NCBI GenBank assembly: GCA_014647935.1
Contig: BMQD01000008.1
Location: 124,001-188,000 of the forward strand
DNA length: 64,000 nt
Reading direction: 5' to 3'
From: Planomonospora parontospora
Lineage (GTDB): Bacteria; Actinomycetota; Actinomycetes; Streptosporangiales; Streptosporangiaceae
Below the pieces are notes generated by a model. The model had not been told where the DNA came from and did no database searches. It saw nothing but the letters and a program-made list of their open reading frames with translations. The position numbers were made by a program, and so were the translations under genes. Of the stretch, positions 57,860-64,000 are shown in pieces. Numbering within the stretch: position 1 is the stretch's first letter; every line of letters begins with the position of its first letter.

Positions 57860-58960
57860 TCAGCGGATCCCGCGGGTCTCGAAGGCGGGGTAGCCCGGCA
57901 GCGGGGGCGTCTCCCAGTTTCCGGTGACCTCTCGCAGCAGCCGCCGCATCGTCCGGGTGAGCGCCGGGAACTCCTCCAGTGCGCTCGCCGCCTCCCAGCG
58001 GTGCAGCAGAAGCTGCCTCCTCGTCGGAACCGGCCGGCGGGTCCGGTGCAGCGGCCCGTCCTCCGCCGTGCGCGGCAGCAGCCACACCGTCGTGTTCACC
58101 GTCCAGGCCGCGACCGCCCGCCGTATCCCGGCCTGCCACACCGCCTCCTCAGCCAGCGCCGGATATGCCGCCACGACCTCCAGGCGGAAGGCCTGCTCGA
58201 TCTTCTCCGCCACTCCGGCCGGCAGTCTGAAGGCGCACCAGCAGGTGGAGAACGGCATCCTGCAGTACGCGGCCGTCAGGAAGACCGACTGGAAGCAGGC
58301 GGCCTCGAAGTCGATCAGCCGCAGGCCCTCCGGGGTGATCAGGTTGTTGTCCGGGCAGGTGTCGCCGGGAGTGAACACGGGATATTCATCCCAGATCGTT
58401 GTCTCGATCTCCGCCAGCTCCTCGGCCAGTCCTTCCGGCGTCATGATCCCGGCCTCGGCCAGCAACGCGAGCAGGGCGGTGATCCTCTGTGCGATCCACC
58501 GCTCCTCATCCCCGGACGCCGCGTTCTCACCGTTCTCGCCGACTCCGCCGTATCGCGCTCGCAGTCGCGCGAGATCGGCGCGGCGGTGCACCGACCCGGC
58601 GGCGAGCCGCCCGAGTCCGCGGGCCCACGCCAGCAGACCCTCGACGGCGGCTTCCGGGTCGTCTCCGAGCAGCACGTCCGCCAGTGTCGGCGCGCTTCCG
58701 AGGTCTGCCATCACCAGCAGCGGCACGGAGGCGTCCACGCCCAGCAACTCGGGCCCGGCCAGCCCCAGCGAGAGTCCCGCCGCCTCGGAGGCGAAGGCGC
58801 GCCGCCCCTCCGGCCCGTCGCGGAAGGACTTGACGACCACGCTGCCGCCGAGGGCCGTACGGCACCGCAGCACGGTGCTGCGCGTGCTGCCTCCGAGATC
58901 GACCGGGCGGGACGGATCGGTGCCCAACAGCTCTCCCGCTGCATGCAAGATCATTTCCAT
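57860..58960 (-). CDS. Aminoglycoside phosphotransferase-fold protein
   Basis: 366 residues. The C-lobe has the kinase-like motifs FTPGDTCPDNNLI (Brenner-type with HGD changed to PGD) and LIDFEAA (metal-binding DFE), while the N-lobe shows VVVKSFRDGPEG with a candidate ATP lysine. This marks an APH/choline-kinase-like fold. The missing His of HGD does not remove the catalytic Asp. Substrate unknown; self-resistance or metabolic kinase are both possible. Convergent with sdhB. Confidence 0.72.
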   Translation of the reverse strand: MEMILHAAGELLGTDPSRPVDLGGSTRSTVLRCRTALGGSVVVKSFRDGPEGRRAFASEAAGLSLGLAGPELLGVDASVPLLVMADLGSAPTLADVLLGDDPEAAVEGLLAWARGLGRLAAGSVHRRADLARLRARYGGVGENGENAASGDEERWIAQRITALLALLAEAGIMTPEGLAEELAEIETTIWDEYPVFTPGDTCPDNNLITPEGLRLIDFEAACFQSVFLTAAYCRMPFSTCWCAFRLPAGVAEKIEQAFRLEVVAAYPALAEEAVWQAGIRRAVAAWTVNTTVWLLPRTAEDGPLHRTRRPVPTRRQLLLHRWEAASALEEFPALTRTMRRLLREVTGNWETPPLPGYPAFETRGIR

Positions 58961-59211
58961 CCCGGCATCCTGCCACCGTTCCGGTGGCGTGGCACCTGGA
59001 GGGCGCGTCGCCGGAAGGCGAGACGGGCCATGCGGACTGGTGCCGCGGTCATGTCCGGGGACCGGACGACGCGGCGGCCCTACCCGAACCCCCGGCGGTG
59101 GTCATCGGAGGGCGCACGCTCCGAAACCTCGGGCGGCCGCGGCTGCCTGGCGTGCTCGGCACGCTCGGTGGCCCAGCCGAGACTGTCGCCGGCCGGGTGG
59201 CATGCTATGGT

Positions 59212-59241
59212 TTCACCTATAAGAAAATTCTTACATGTGAA
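59212..59241. promoter_or_regulatory. 30-bp palindromic operator of the ArsR-like operon
   Basis: 24 of 30 positions are symmetric: TTCAC at each end as TTCAC/GTGAA and an inner TAAGAA/TTCTTA. It is AT-rich within a GC-rich gap and ends 8 bp before the ArsR-like start codon. Confidence 0.75.
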
Positions 59242-59249
59242 GGATCGCC

Positions 59250-59600
59250 ATGACGACGGCACGGCCGACCGGTGACGAGCTGGTCGCGATGCTGGCGGCG
59301 CTGGCCAATCCGCTGCGGCTGCGCATCGTCGCGCGGCTGGCCGGCGGGCGCGACTACGTGAGCCGCCTGGCCCGCGAGATCGGCGTCAGCCGCCCGCTCC
59401 TCCACATGCACCTGCAGCGGCTGGAGGCCGCCGGCCTGATCGTCGGCACCCTCGAGCTGTCGGAGGACGGCAAGGCCATGAAGTACTACGAGGTCGCGGA
59501 CTTCGACCTGCGCCTGACCCCCTCGGTGCTGGCCGAGGCGGCCGAGACCCTGACCAGATCGGACCCGGAGAAGGGTCCCGCCCGCAAGGAGCAGTCCTGA
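59250..59600 (+). CDS. ArsR-type winged-helix regulator
   Basis: 116 residues. Domain LANPLRLRIVARLAGGRDYV, recognition region IGVSRPLLHMHLQRLEAAGLI and the wing LSEDGKAMKYYEV. No CxC metal-binding motif, so it is not an arsenic/cadmium sensor of the classical kind. First gene of a three-gene operon with 1-bp and 4-bp overlaps. The palindrome directly upstream points to autorepression. Signal unknown. Confidence 0.88.
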   Translation: MTTARPTGDELVAMLAALANPLRLRIVARLAGGRDYVSRLAREIGVSRPLLHMHLQRLEAAGLIVGTLELSEDGKAMKYYEVADFDLRLTPSVLAEAAETLTRSDPEKGPARKEQS

Positions 59601-59884
59601 TGAACCTCGGTGCAGCCGAGACGGCCACCTGGCCCGGCACGGTCCTCGTCCTCGGAGTGCTGCTTCTGGCCGTGATCCTCCTCATCGCCGTGATGGCGAG
59701 CCTCCAGGAGCTCCGTAAGACGAAGCTGCTGGCGGCCCGCGAGGAGGACCTGCGGCAGCTCGTGCGCCGCTACGAGCAGCTTTCCGAGAACACCCTCGAC
59801 GCCCAGCAGCGCTCCGCCGCGGACCTGTCCGAGCTGCGGTCGCGGACGGCGTCGATCGAGCAGATCCTGCGGACCGTCGAATGA
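59600..59884 (+). CDS. Small membrane protein with cytoplasmic coiled coil
   Basis: 94 residues. One N-terminal helix (GTVLVLGVLLLAVILLIAVM) and a 55-residue heptad-like coiled coil (LRQLVRRYEQLSENTLDAQQ onward). Starts on the last base of the ArsR-like stop and overlaps the dehydrogenase start. Such ArsR plus coiled-coil pairs recur in actinobacteria. It may be a membrane scaffold or sensor for the regulator; unproven. Confidence 0.75.
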   Translation: MNLGAAETATWPGTVLVLGVLLLAVILLIAVMASLQELRKTKLLAAREEDLRQLVRRYEQLSENTLDAQQRSAADLSELRSRTASIEQILRTVE

Positions 59885-60909
59885 CGGGGAACGGAGAACG
59901 CGCCATGACCACGCCCGCGGCGGACCGGAGGACCACGATGAGGGCGATCGTCCGGGACCGGTACGGTTCCCCCGACGTCCTGCGCCTGGAGGAGATCGGC
60001 AGGCCGGAGGCCGGAGACGGCGAGGTGCTGGTGCGGGTCCGCGCGGCCGCCGTCAACTCCGCCGACTGCAAGCTGATGAGAGGCGAGCCGTCCCTGGTCC
60101 GCCTCATGGGGTACGGCGTGTTCAAGCCGAAGCAGCGGATCCTGGGCCGGGATTTCGCCGGCCGGGTCGAGGCGGTCGGCCGGAACGTGAGGCACCTGCG
60201 CCCCGGGGACGAGGTGTTCGGCGAGACGGCCGGCGGGGCCTTCGCCGAGTACGTCTCCGTCCGAGAGGGCGCGCTGGGACTGAAACCGGAGAACCTGACG
60301 TTCGAGCAGGCGGCCGCGGTGCCCCTGGCGGGGAGCACCGCCCTGCAGGGCCTGCGCGACCGGGGAGGGGTGCGGCCGGGGCAGCGGGTCCTGGTCAACG
60401 GCGCGTCGGGCGGCGTGGGCACGTTCGCCGTGCAGATCGCCAAGGCGCTCGGGGCGGAGGTGACCGGCGTGTGCAGTGCGAGGAACGCCGAGCTGGTCCG
60501 CTCACTCGGCGCGGACCGGGTCGTCGACTACGCGACGGAGGACTTCACCCGGAGCGGGCGGCGCTACGACCTCGTCCTGGACGTGGCGGGGAGCCGCTCG
60601 CTGCGGGCTCTGCGGAGCGTGCTGGACCCCCGCGGGACGCTCGTCCTGTGCTCGGGCGAGGGCGGCCGCCGGATCGGCCCCATGGGCCACGTCGTCGGCG
60701 CGCTCGCGCTCTCGCTGTTCGTGGGCCAGAGCCTGCGCCCGCTCGCGGCGAAGACGACCGCGGAGAGCCTGGCCGCCCTCAAGGAGCTCGTCGAGTCCGG
60801 GAAGGTCGTCCCGGCCGTCGACAGGACGTATCCGCTGAGTGAGGCGCCCGAGGCCATGCGCTATCTCGAGGAGGAGCACGCGAGGGCGAAGATCGTCATC
60901 ACGGCGTGA
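59881..60909 (+). CDS. Zinc-free MDR alcohol dehydrogenase / quinone oxidoreductase
   Basis: 342 residues. GroES-like N-terminal domain (MRAIVRDRYGSPDVLRLEEI, AAAVNSADCKLMRGE, GRDFAGRVEAVG) and Rossmann domain with VLVNGASGGVGTFAVQIAK for NADPH. No catalytic or structural zinc cysteine set. This branch reduces quinones and enones. ATG 59881 overlaps the coiled-coil gene (ATGA); ATG 59905 or 59938 could also be used. Regulated with the ArsR-like gene. Confidence 0.88.
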   Translation: MTGNGERAMTTPAADRRTTMRAIVRDRYGSPDVLRLEEIGRPEAGDGEVLVRVRAAAVNSADCKLMRGEPSLVRLMGYGVFKPKQRILGRDFAGRVEAVGRNVRHLRPGDEVFGETAGGAFAEYVSVREGALGLKPENLTFEQAAAVPLAGSTALQGLRDRGGVRPGQRVLVNGASGGVGTFAVQIAKALGAEVTGVCSARNAELVRSLGADRVVDYATEDFTRSGRRYDLVLDVAGSRSLRALRSVLDPRGTLVLCSGEGGRRIGPMGHVVGALALSLFVGQSLRPLAAKTTAESLAALKELVESGKVVPAVDRTYPLSEAPEAMRYLEEEHARAKIVITA

Positions 60910-60920
60910 GCGGAGACTCC

Positions 60921-61001
60921 GCTGCGAGGGCTGCGAGGGCTGCGAGGGCTGCGAGGGCTGCGAGGGCTGCGAGGGCTGCGAGGGCTGCGAGGGCTGCGAG
61001 G
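60921..61001. repeat. Nine perfect copies of a 9-bp minisatellite
   Basis: GCTGCGAGG repeats exactly nine times without interruption, 11 bp after the dehydrogenase stop. Nine being a multiple of three, copy-number change would not shift any frame. No gene spans it convincingly. Confidence 0.95.
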
Positions 61002-61098
61002 GGAGAGGGGCGGGGTCGGCCCCGCCGACGGCTCCCGGGGGCCGCCGGCGATGCCCTCGCCCCGGGGAGGGCCCCGCTCCCTCCGGCCGGGACCGTCC

Positions 61099-61659
61099 TC
61101 AGCCGAGCTCGGCGACGAGTTCCCGGCGCAGGGTCTCCAGGTCGACGTCCGCCCCGGACAGGACGCGGTGGGCCGGGCCGGGACCGGCGCGCAGGACGCC
61201 CAGGAGGATGTGTCCGTCGGAGATGTGCCTGTGCTTCAGGGCGAGGGCCTCGCGCAGGGACAGCTCCAGGGCCTTCTTCGCCGGGGCGGTGAAGGCGATG
61301 TGCCGGCCGCTGACCAGGCGGCCCCGGTTGGTGCGCTGCGGCGGCCGGTCCAGGGCACCCGGACCGAAGGCGGCCTCGACCCGCTCCCGGATGGCGGACA
61401 GGTCGATGCCGATCGCCTCCAGCGCGTCGGCGTCGATCCGGTCGCCCGCGTGCGGCGGGATCATGCCGAAGACGGCCCGGTAGGCCCGCTCGTGGTCCAG
61501 GCCGTGCCGGATCAGCAGCCGGGCCGAGACGCTCTCCGGCCGGTCGAGCAGGCCCAGCAGGATGTGCTCGCTGCCGACGAAGTGGTGGTTGAGCCGCCGG
61601 GCGTTCTCCTGGGCGAGCTTGACGGCCTGGCGGGCGTCCTGGGTGAACCGTTCGAACAT
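61099..61659 (-). CDS. Double Clp N-domain protein without ATPase
   Basis: 186 residues. Two Clp-N repeats: FERFTQDARQAVKLAQENAR with HHFVGSEHILLGLL, and FTAPAKKALELSLREALALK with RHISDGHILLGVL. There is no AAA+ module, unlike ClpC. It could act as an adaptor or as a competitor for ClpC adaptors and substrates. Directly downstream (2 bp) of its HTH partner gene, so surely co-transcribed. Confidence 0.88.
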   Translation of the reverse strand: MFERFTQDARQAVKLAQENARRLNHHFVGSEHILLGLLDRPESVSARLLIRHGLDHERAYRAVFGMIPPHAGDRIDADALEAIGIDLSAIRERVEAAFGPGALDRPPQRTNRGRLVSGRHIAFTAPAKKALELSLREALALKHRHISDGHILLGVLRAGPGPAHRVLSGADVDLETLRRELVAELG

Positions 61660-61661
61660 GC

Positions 61662-61895
61662 CTACTTCTCCCTTCTGAGGAGACCGCGGCCCCCCGCGTA
61701 CTTCTTGTGCACCGCCTGCTTGGAGACCTCCAGGCAGTAGGCGATCTCCTGCCAGGACCAGCCCTGCTCGCGCGCGTTCTCCACCTGGAGGGCCTCCAGT
61801 CGGTCGACGAGCATCCGCAGCGCCCGCACGGCCCGCAGGCCGACGGCGGGGTCGCGGCTGCCGGCGTCGGAGGCCAGCTGTGCCGTATCGCTCAT
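61662..61895 (-). CDS. Small HTH regulator paired with the Clp-N protein
   Basis: 77 residues. The C-terminal half is a helix-turn-helix (ENAREQGWSWQEIAYCLEVS then KQAVHKKYAGG), similar in pattern to sigma-70 region 4-like or HTH_23 domains often encoded next to Clp-N proteins in actinobacteria. The promoter has repeated GTTGACG boxes, suggesting autoregulation. Confidence 0.78.
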   Translation of the reverse strand: MSDTAQLASDAGSRDPAVGLRAVRALRMLVDRLEALQVENAREQGWSWQEIAYCLEVSKQAVHKKYAGGRGLLRREK

Positions 61896-61942
61896 GACGT
61901 CAATGTAGGTTGACGACGTCTTTTCGTCAACCCTCGTTGACG
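61895..61942. promoter_or_regulatory. Operator boxes before the HTH/Clp-N operon
   Basis: TGACGTCA palindrome at 61895-61902 touching the start codon; GGTTGACGA (61908-61916) against TCGTCAACC (61924-61932), a perfect 9-bp inverted repeat; and a third GTTGACG at 61936-61942. Confidence 0.65.
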
Positions 61943-62086
61943 TCGATGTCGCGCCGGCCGGGCGCCGGACGGGTGCGCGGACCGGCCTTCGGACCGATGG
62001 GGGCGGCGCGGGCGCGCGTACGGGCCACCGCGCGGACGGAAAATGGTTTGCCTGGTCAGAGCGGAGTTTGCCAGCCTGGACGAGCC

Positions 62087-63775
62087 ATGCGCTCCTTACC
62101 CGCCGCTGATCCCGGCATCCCCGACGCCCGAAGCCCGGTCCGCTACCTGCTCTGGATCGCCCGCAACCAGGCCGGTCCCCTCGCCGTCGGCATCGCCTAC
62201 GCCGTCCTGTGGTGGCTCACGATGGCGCTGGTCCCCGCCTTCGTGGGCAACGGCATCGACGCCATCACCGACAGGGACCTGCCCGGACTGCTCACCTGGG
62301 GGGCGCTGACGTTCGCCCTGGGCGCCGCACAGGCGGTCACCGGGGTCATGCGGCACCGGATGGCCGTCCACAACTGGCTGAGCGCCGCCTACCGGACCGT
62401 CCAGGTCACCGTCCGGCAGGCGACCAGGCTGGGGGCGACGCTGCCCAGGCGGATGTCCACCGGAGAGGTGGTCAGCGTCGGCAACTCCGACATCGCCCAC
62501 ATCGGCAACGCGATCGACATCCTGCTCCGCGGCACCGGCGCAGTCGTCGCCGTCGCCGCGGTGACCGTCATCATGTTCGGGATGTCGCCGGTGCTCGGCC
62601 TGACGGTGCTGGTCGGCGTCCCGCTGATGGCGGCCGCCGTGGCGCCGCTGCTCAAGCCGCTGCACCGCCGCCAGCACGCCCACCGCGACCTGCAGGGCGA
62701 GCTGTCCACCCGGGCCACCGACATCGTCGCCGGCCTGCGCGTGCTGCGGGGCGTCGGCGGCGAGCAGGTCTTCGCCGACCGCTACGCCGCCGAGTCGCAG
62801 AGGGTACGGCGCGCGGGCGTCCGGGTGGCCGCGGTGGACTCGGCGCTGGAGGGCGCGCAGATCCTGCTGCCCGGCCTGCTGATCGCCGCCGTCACCTGGC
62901 TCGGCGCGGCCTTCGCGATCGAGGGCCGGATCACCCCCGGTGACCTCGTCACCTTCTACGGCTACGCGGTCTTCCTCGTCGCCCCGATGCGGACCCTCAC
63001 CGAGGCGGCCGACAAGCTGACCAAGGGGCACGTGTCCGCCCGCCGGGTGGTGCGGATACTGAACCTGGAGCCCGAGATGACCGGCGGCGCCGCCCGTTCG
63101 GACGGCGGCCTGCTCCGCGACGTGGCCTCCGGGGTCGCGGTCCGCCCCGGCACGCTCACCGCCGTTGCGGCGGCCACGCCCGAGGAGGCCGTCGCCGTCG
63201 CGGAACGGCTCGGCCGCTACGTCGGCGGCGACGTGGACTTCGGCGACGTGCCGCTGGACACGCTGCCGCTCGCCGAGGTGCGCCGCCGGATCCTGGTGGC
63301 CGACAACGGCGCGCGGCTGTTCGCCGGGACGCTCCGCGACGAGCTGGACGTCTCTGGCACGGCCCCGGACGAGGTCCTGGCCGAGGCGCTGCACGCCGCG
63401 TGCGCCGAGGACGTCGTCGAGGCGCTCCCCGGCGGTCTGGACGCGCCCGTCGCCGAGTCCGGCCGGGAGTTCTCCGGCGGCCAGCAGCAGCGGCTCCGGC
63501 TCGCCCGGGCCCTGGTGGCCGATCCGGAGGTGCTCATCCTGGTCGAGCCCACCAGCGCCGTCGACGCGCACACCGAGGCCCGCATCGCCGACCGGCTCGC
63601 CAAGGCCCGGCAGGGCAGGACCACACTGGTCTGCACGACCAGCCCGCTGGTGCTCGACCGCGCCGACCACGTGATCTACGTCGAGGGCGGCCTCGCGCGT
63701 GCCCAGGGCACCCACCGCGAGCTGCTGACCACCGCGCCCGCCTACGCCGCCACCGTCACCCGAGGGGAGGACTGA
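62087..63775 (+). CDS. ABC exporter half with degenerate nucleotide-binding site
   Basis: 562 residues from ATG 62087. Six membrane helices (type I exporter fold, 20-320) and an NBD. The NBD has a good signature FSGGQQQRLRLARAL (Ser463 region), but the region where Walker A belongs (356-372, TLTAVAAATPEEAVAVAERL in part) lacks any GxxGxGK, and Walker B reads ILVEPTSAVD with Val486 for the usual Asp. It must work with the second half-transporter that starts 6 bp downstream. In heterodimers of this kind one ATP site is non-catalytic, though loss of the whole P-loop is extreme. Substrate unknown. Confidence 0.85.
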   Translation: MRSLPAADPGIPDARSPVRYLLWIARNQAGPLAVGIAYAVLWWLTMALVPAFVGNGIDAITDRDLPGLLTWGALTFALGAAQAVTGVMRHRMAVHNWLSAAYRTVQVTVRQATRLGATLPRRMSTGEVVSVGNSDIAHIGNAIDILLRGTGAVVAVAAVTVIMFGMSPVLGLTVLVGVPLMAAAVAPLLKPLHRRQHAHRDLQGELSTRATDIVAGLRVLRGVGGEQVFADRYAAESQRVRRAGVRVAAVDSALEGAQILLPGLLIAAVTWLGAAFAIEGRITPGDLVTFYGYAVFLVAPMRTLTEAADKLTKGHVSARRVVRILNLEPEMTGGAARSDGGLLRDVASGVAVRPGTLTAVAAATPEEAVAVAERLGRYVGGDVDFGDVPLDTLPLAEVRRRILVADNGARLFAGTLRDELDVSGTAPDEVLAEALHAACAEDVVEALPGGLDAPVAESGREFSGGQQQRLRLARALVADPEVLILVEPTSAVDAHTEARIADRLAKARQGRTTLVCTTSPLVLDRADHVIYVEGGLARAQGTHRELLTTAPAYAATVTRGED

Positions 63776-63781
63776 TCCGCC

Positions 63782-64000
63782 GTGAGTGAACGAACGGACG
63801 GACAGGCCGGAGGATCCGCCGAGCCGGACGGCGGACGGATCCTGCCGGTCGCCGACCGGGCGCAGGTCCGCGCCTACGCCCGCCGGCTCACCCTGCAGCA
63901 CCCCCGGGCGCTGGCGGCGGCCCTGGTCCTGCACGGCCTGGCCGCCGCCTGCGGCCTGGCCGTGCCGTGGCTGCTGGGCGGGCTCGTCCAGGACGTGCAC
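63782..64000 (+). CDS. Second ABC exporter half (cut by window edge)
   Basis: 73 codons visible from GTG 63782. A hydrophilic leader (residues 1-40) runs into the first membrane helix (LAAALVLHGLAAACGLAVPW). The 6-bp gap after the degenerate half-transporter and the common two-gene layout indicate the partner subunit, expected to carry the intact Walker A. Confidence 0.75.
   Translation, partial: MSERTDGQAGGSAEPDGGRILPVADRAQVRAYARRLTLQHPRALAAALVLHGLAAACGLAVPWLLGGLVQDVH

Noticed and set aside
57651-57893. Small + strand frame after sdhB
   Set aside because: It spans the terminator hairpin, has an Arg/Gly-rich product and overlaps the APH-like gene antisense.
60921-61001. Possible CRISPR array
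   Set aside because: The repeats are 9 bp, contiguous and without spacers; there are no cas genes.

Overview
The window is chromosomal DNA from a high-GC filamentous actinobacterium, most likely of the Streptosporangium/Nonomuraea kind. Codons end almost always in G or C and GTG starts are frequent. The gene set is typical: Ser/Thr kinases, MocR, PadR, MarR and TetR regulators, DUF1707 and DUF4245 proteins. The stretch glpX - DUF4245 - xseB - xseA - lipid-droplet protein - ispH - DUF6542 - ychF, with fumC nearby, matches the order I recall around Rv1098c-Rv1112 of Mycobacterium tuberculosis. The genus assignment is inference. No rRNA, tRNA or CRISPR array was seen.

Layout. 1-5 kb: end of a tautomerase-like gene, class II fumarase fumC, and two Ser/Thr protein kinases. 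5-10 kb: an OhrR-like MarR regulator, two alpha/beta hydrolases, and an SDR/TetR pair sharing a palindromic operator. 10-17 kb: a second, iron-sulfur (class I) fumarase; two 43-residue single-pass membrane peptides that look like paralogues; an EamA exporter divergent from a MocR regulator; an MFS transporter; a DUF1707 protein. 17-31 kb: the conserved glpX...ychF block, interrupted twice: by a PadR-CPBP-GNAT module between xseB and xseA, and by a decayed IS605-type tnpB element that stops exactly at the end of the lipid-droplet gene.

31.7-42.4 kb: a co-directional cluster resembling the envelope-spanning part of a Gram-positive type IV secretion (Tcp/ICE) machine. It holds a TcpC/VirB8-like protein, a small TcpD-like membrane protein, a TcpE-like domain fused to a MinD/ParA-like ATPase with a broken Walker A, a VirB4-like ATPase, a VirB6-like polytopic protein, a second small VirB8-like protein and a lytic transglycosylase-NlpC/P60 hydrolase. 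No relaxase, coupling ATPase, integrase or att site lies in the window. Next come a MutT-type hydrolase, a secreted Pro-rich protein ending in an LPATG motif, and a membrane protein with long low-complexity tails. This cluster is the best candidate for an unusual system.

46-58 kb: two complete but dissimilar succinate dehydrogenase modules, one on each strand, flank a phosphatase/histidine kinase/response regulator operon and a LysR gene. Crp-type TGTGA-N6-TCAC boxes precede one Sdh operon and a weaker copy precedes the other, suggesting joint control. With two fumarases, the window carries duplicated succinate-to-malate steps of the TCA cycle.

58-64 kb: an APH-fold protein; an ArsR-like/coiled-coil/zinc-free dehydrogenase operon behind a 30-bp palindrome; a 9-bp minisatellite; a double Clp-N protein with its HTH partner and repeated operator boxes; and a heterodimeric ABC exporter whose first half lacks a Walker A. 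Products are recognised from motifs and family knowledge only; no database search was run.
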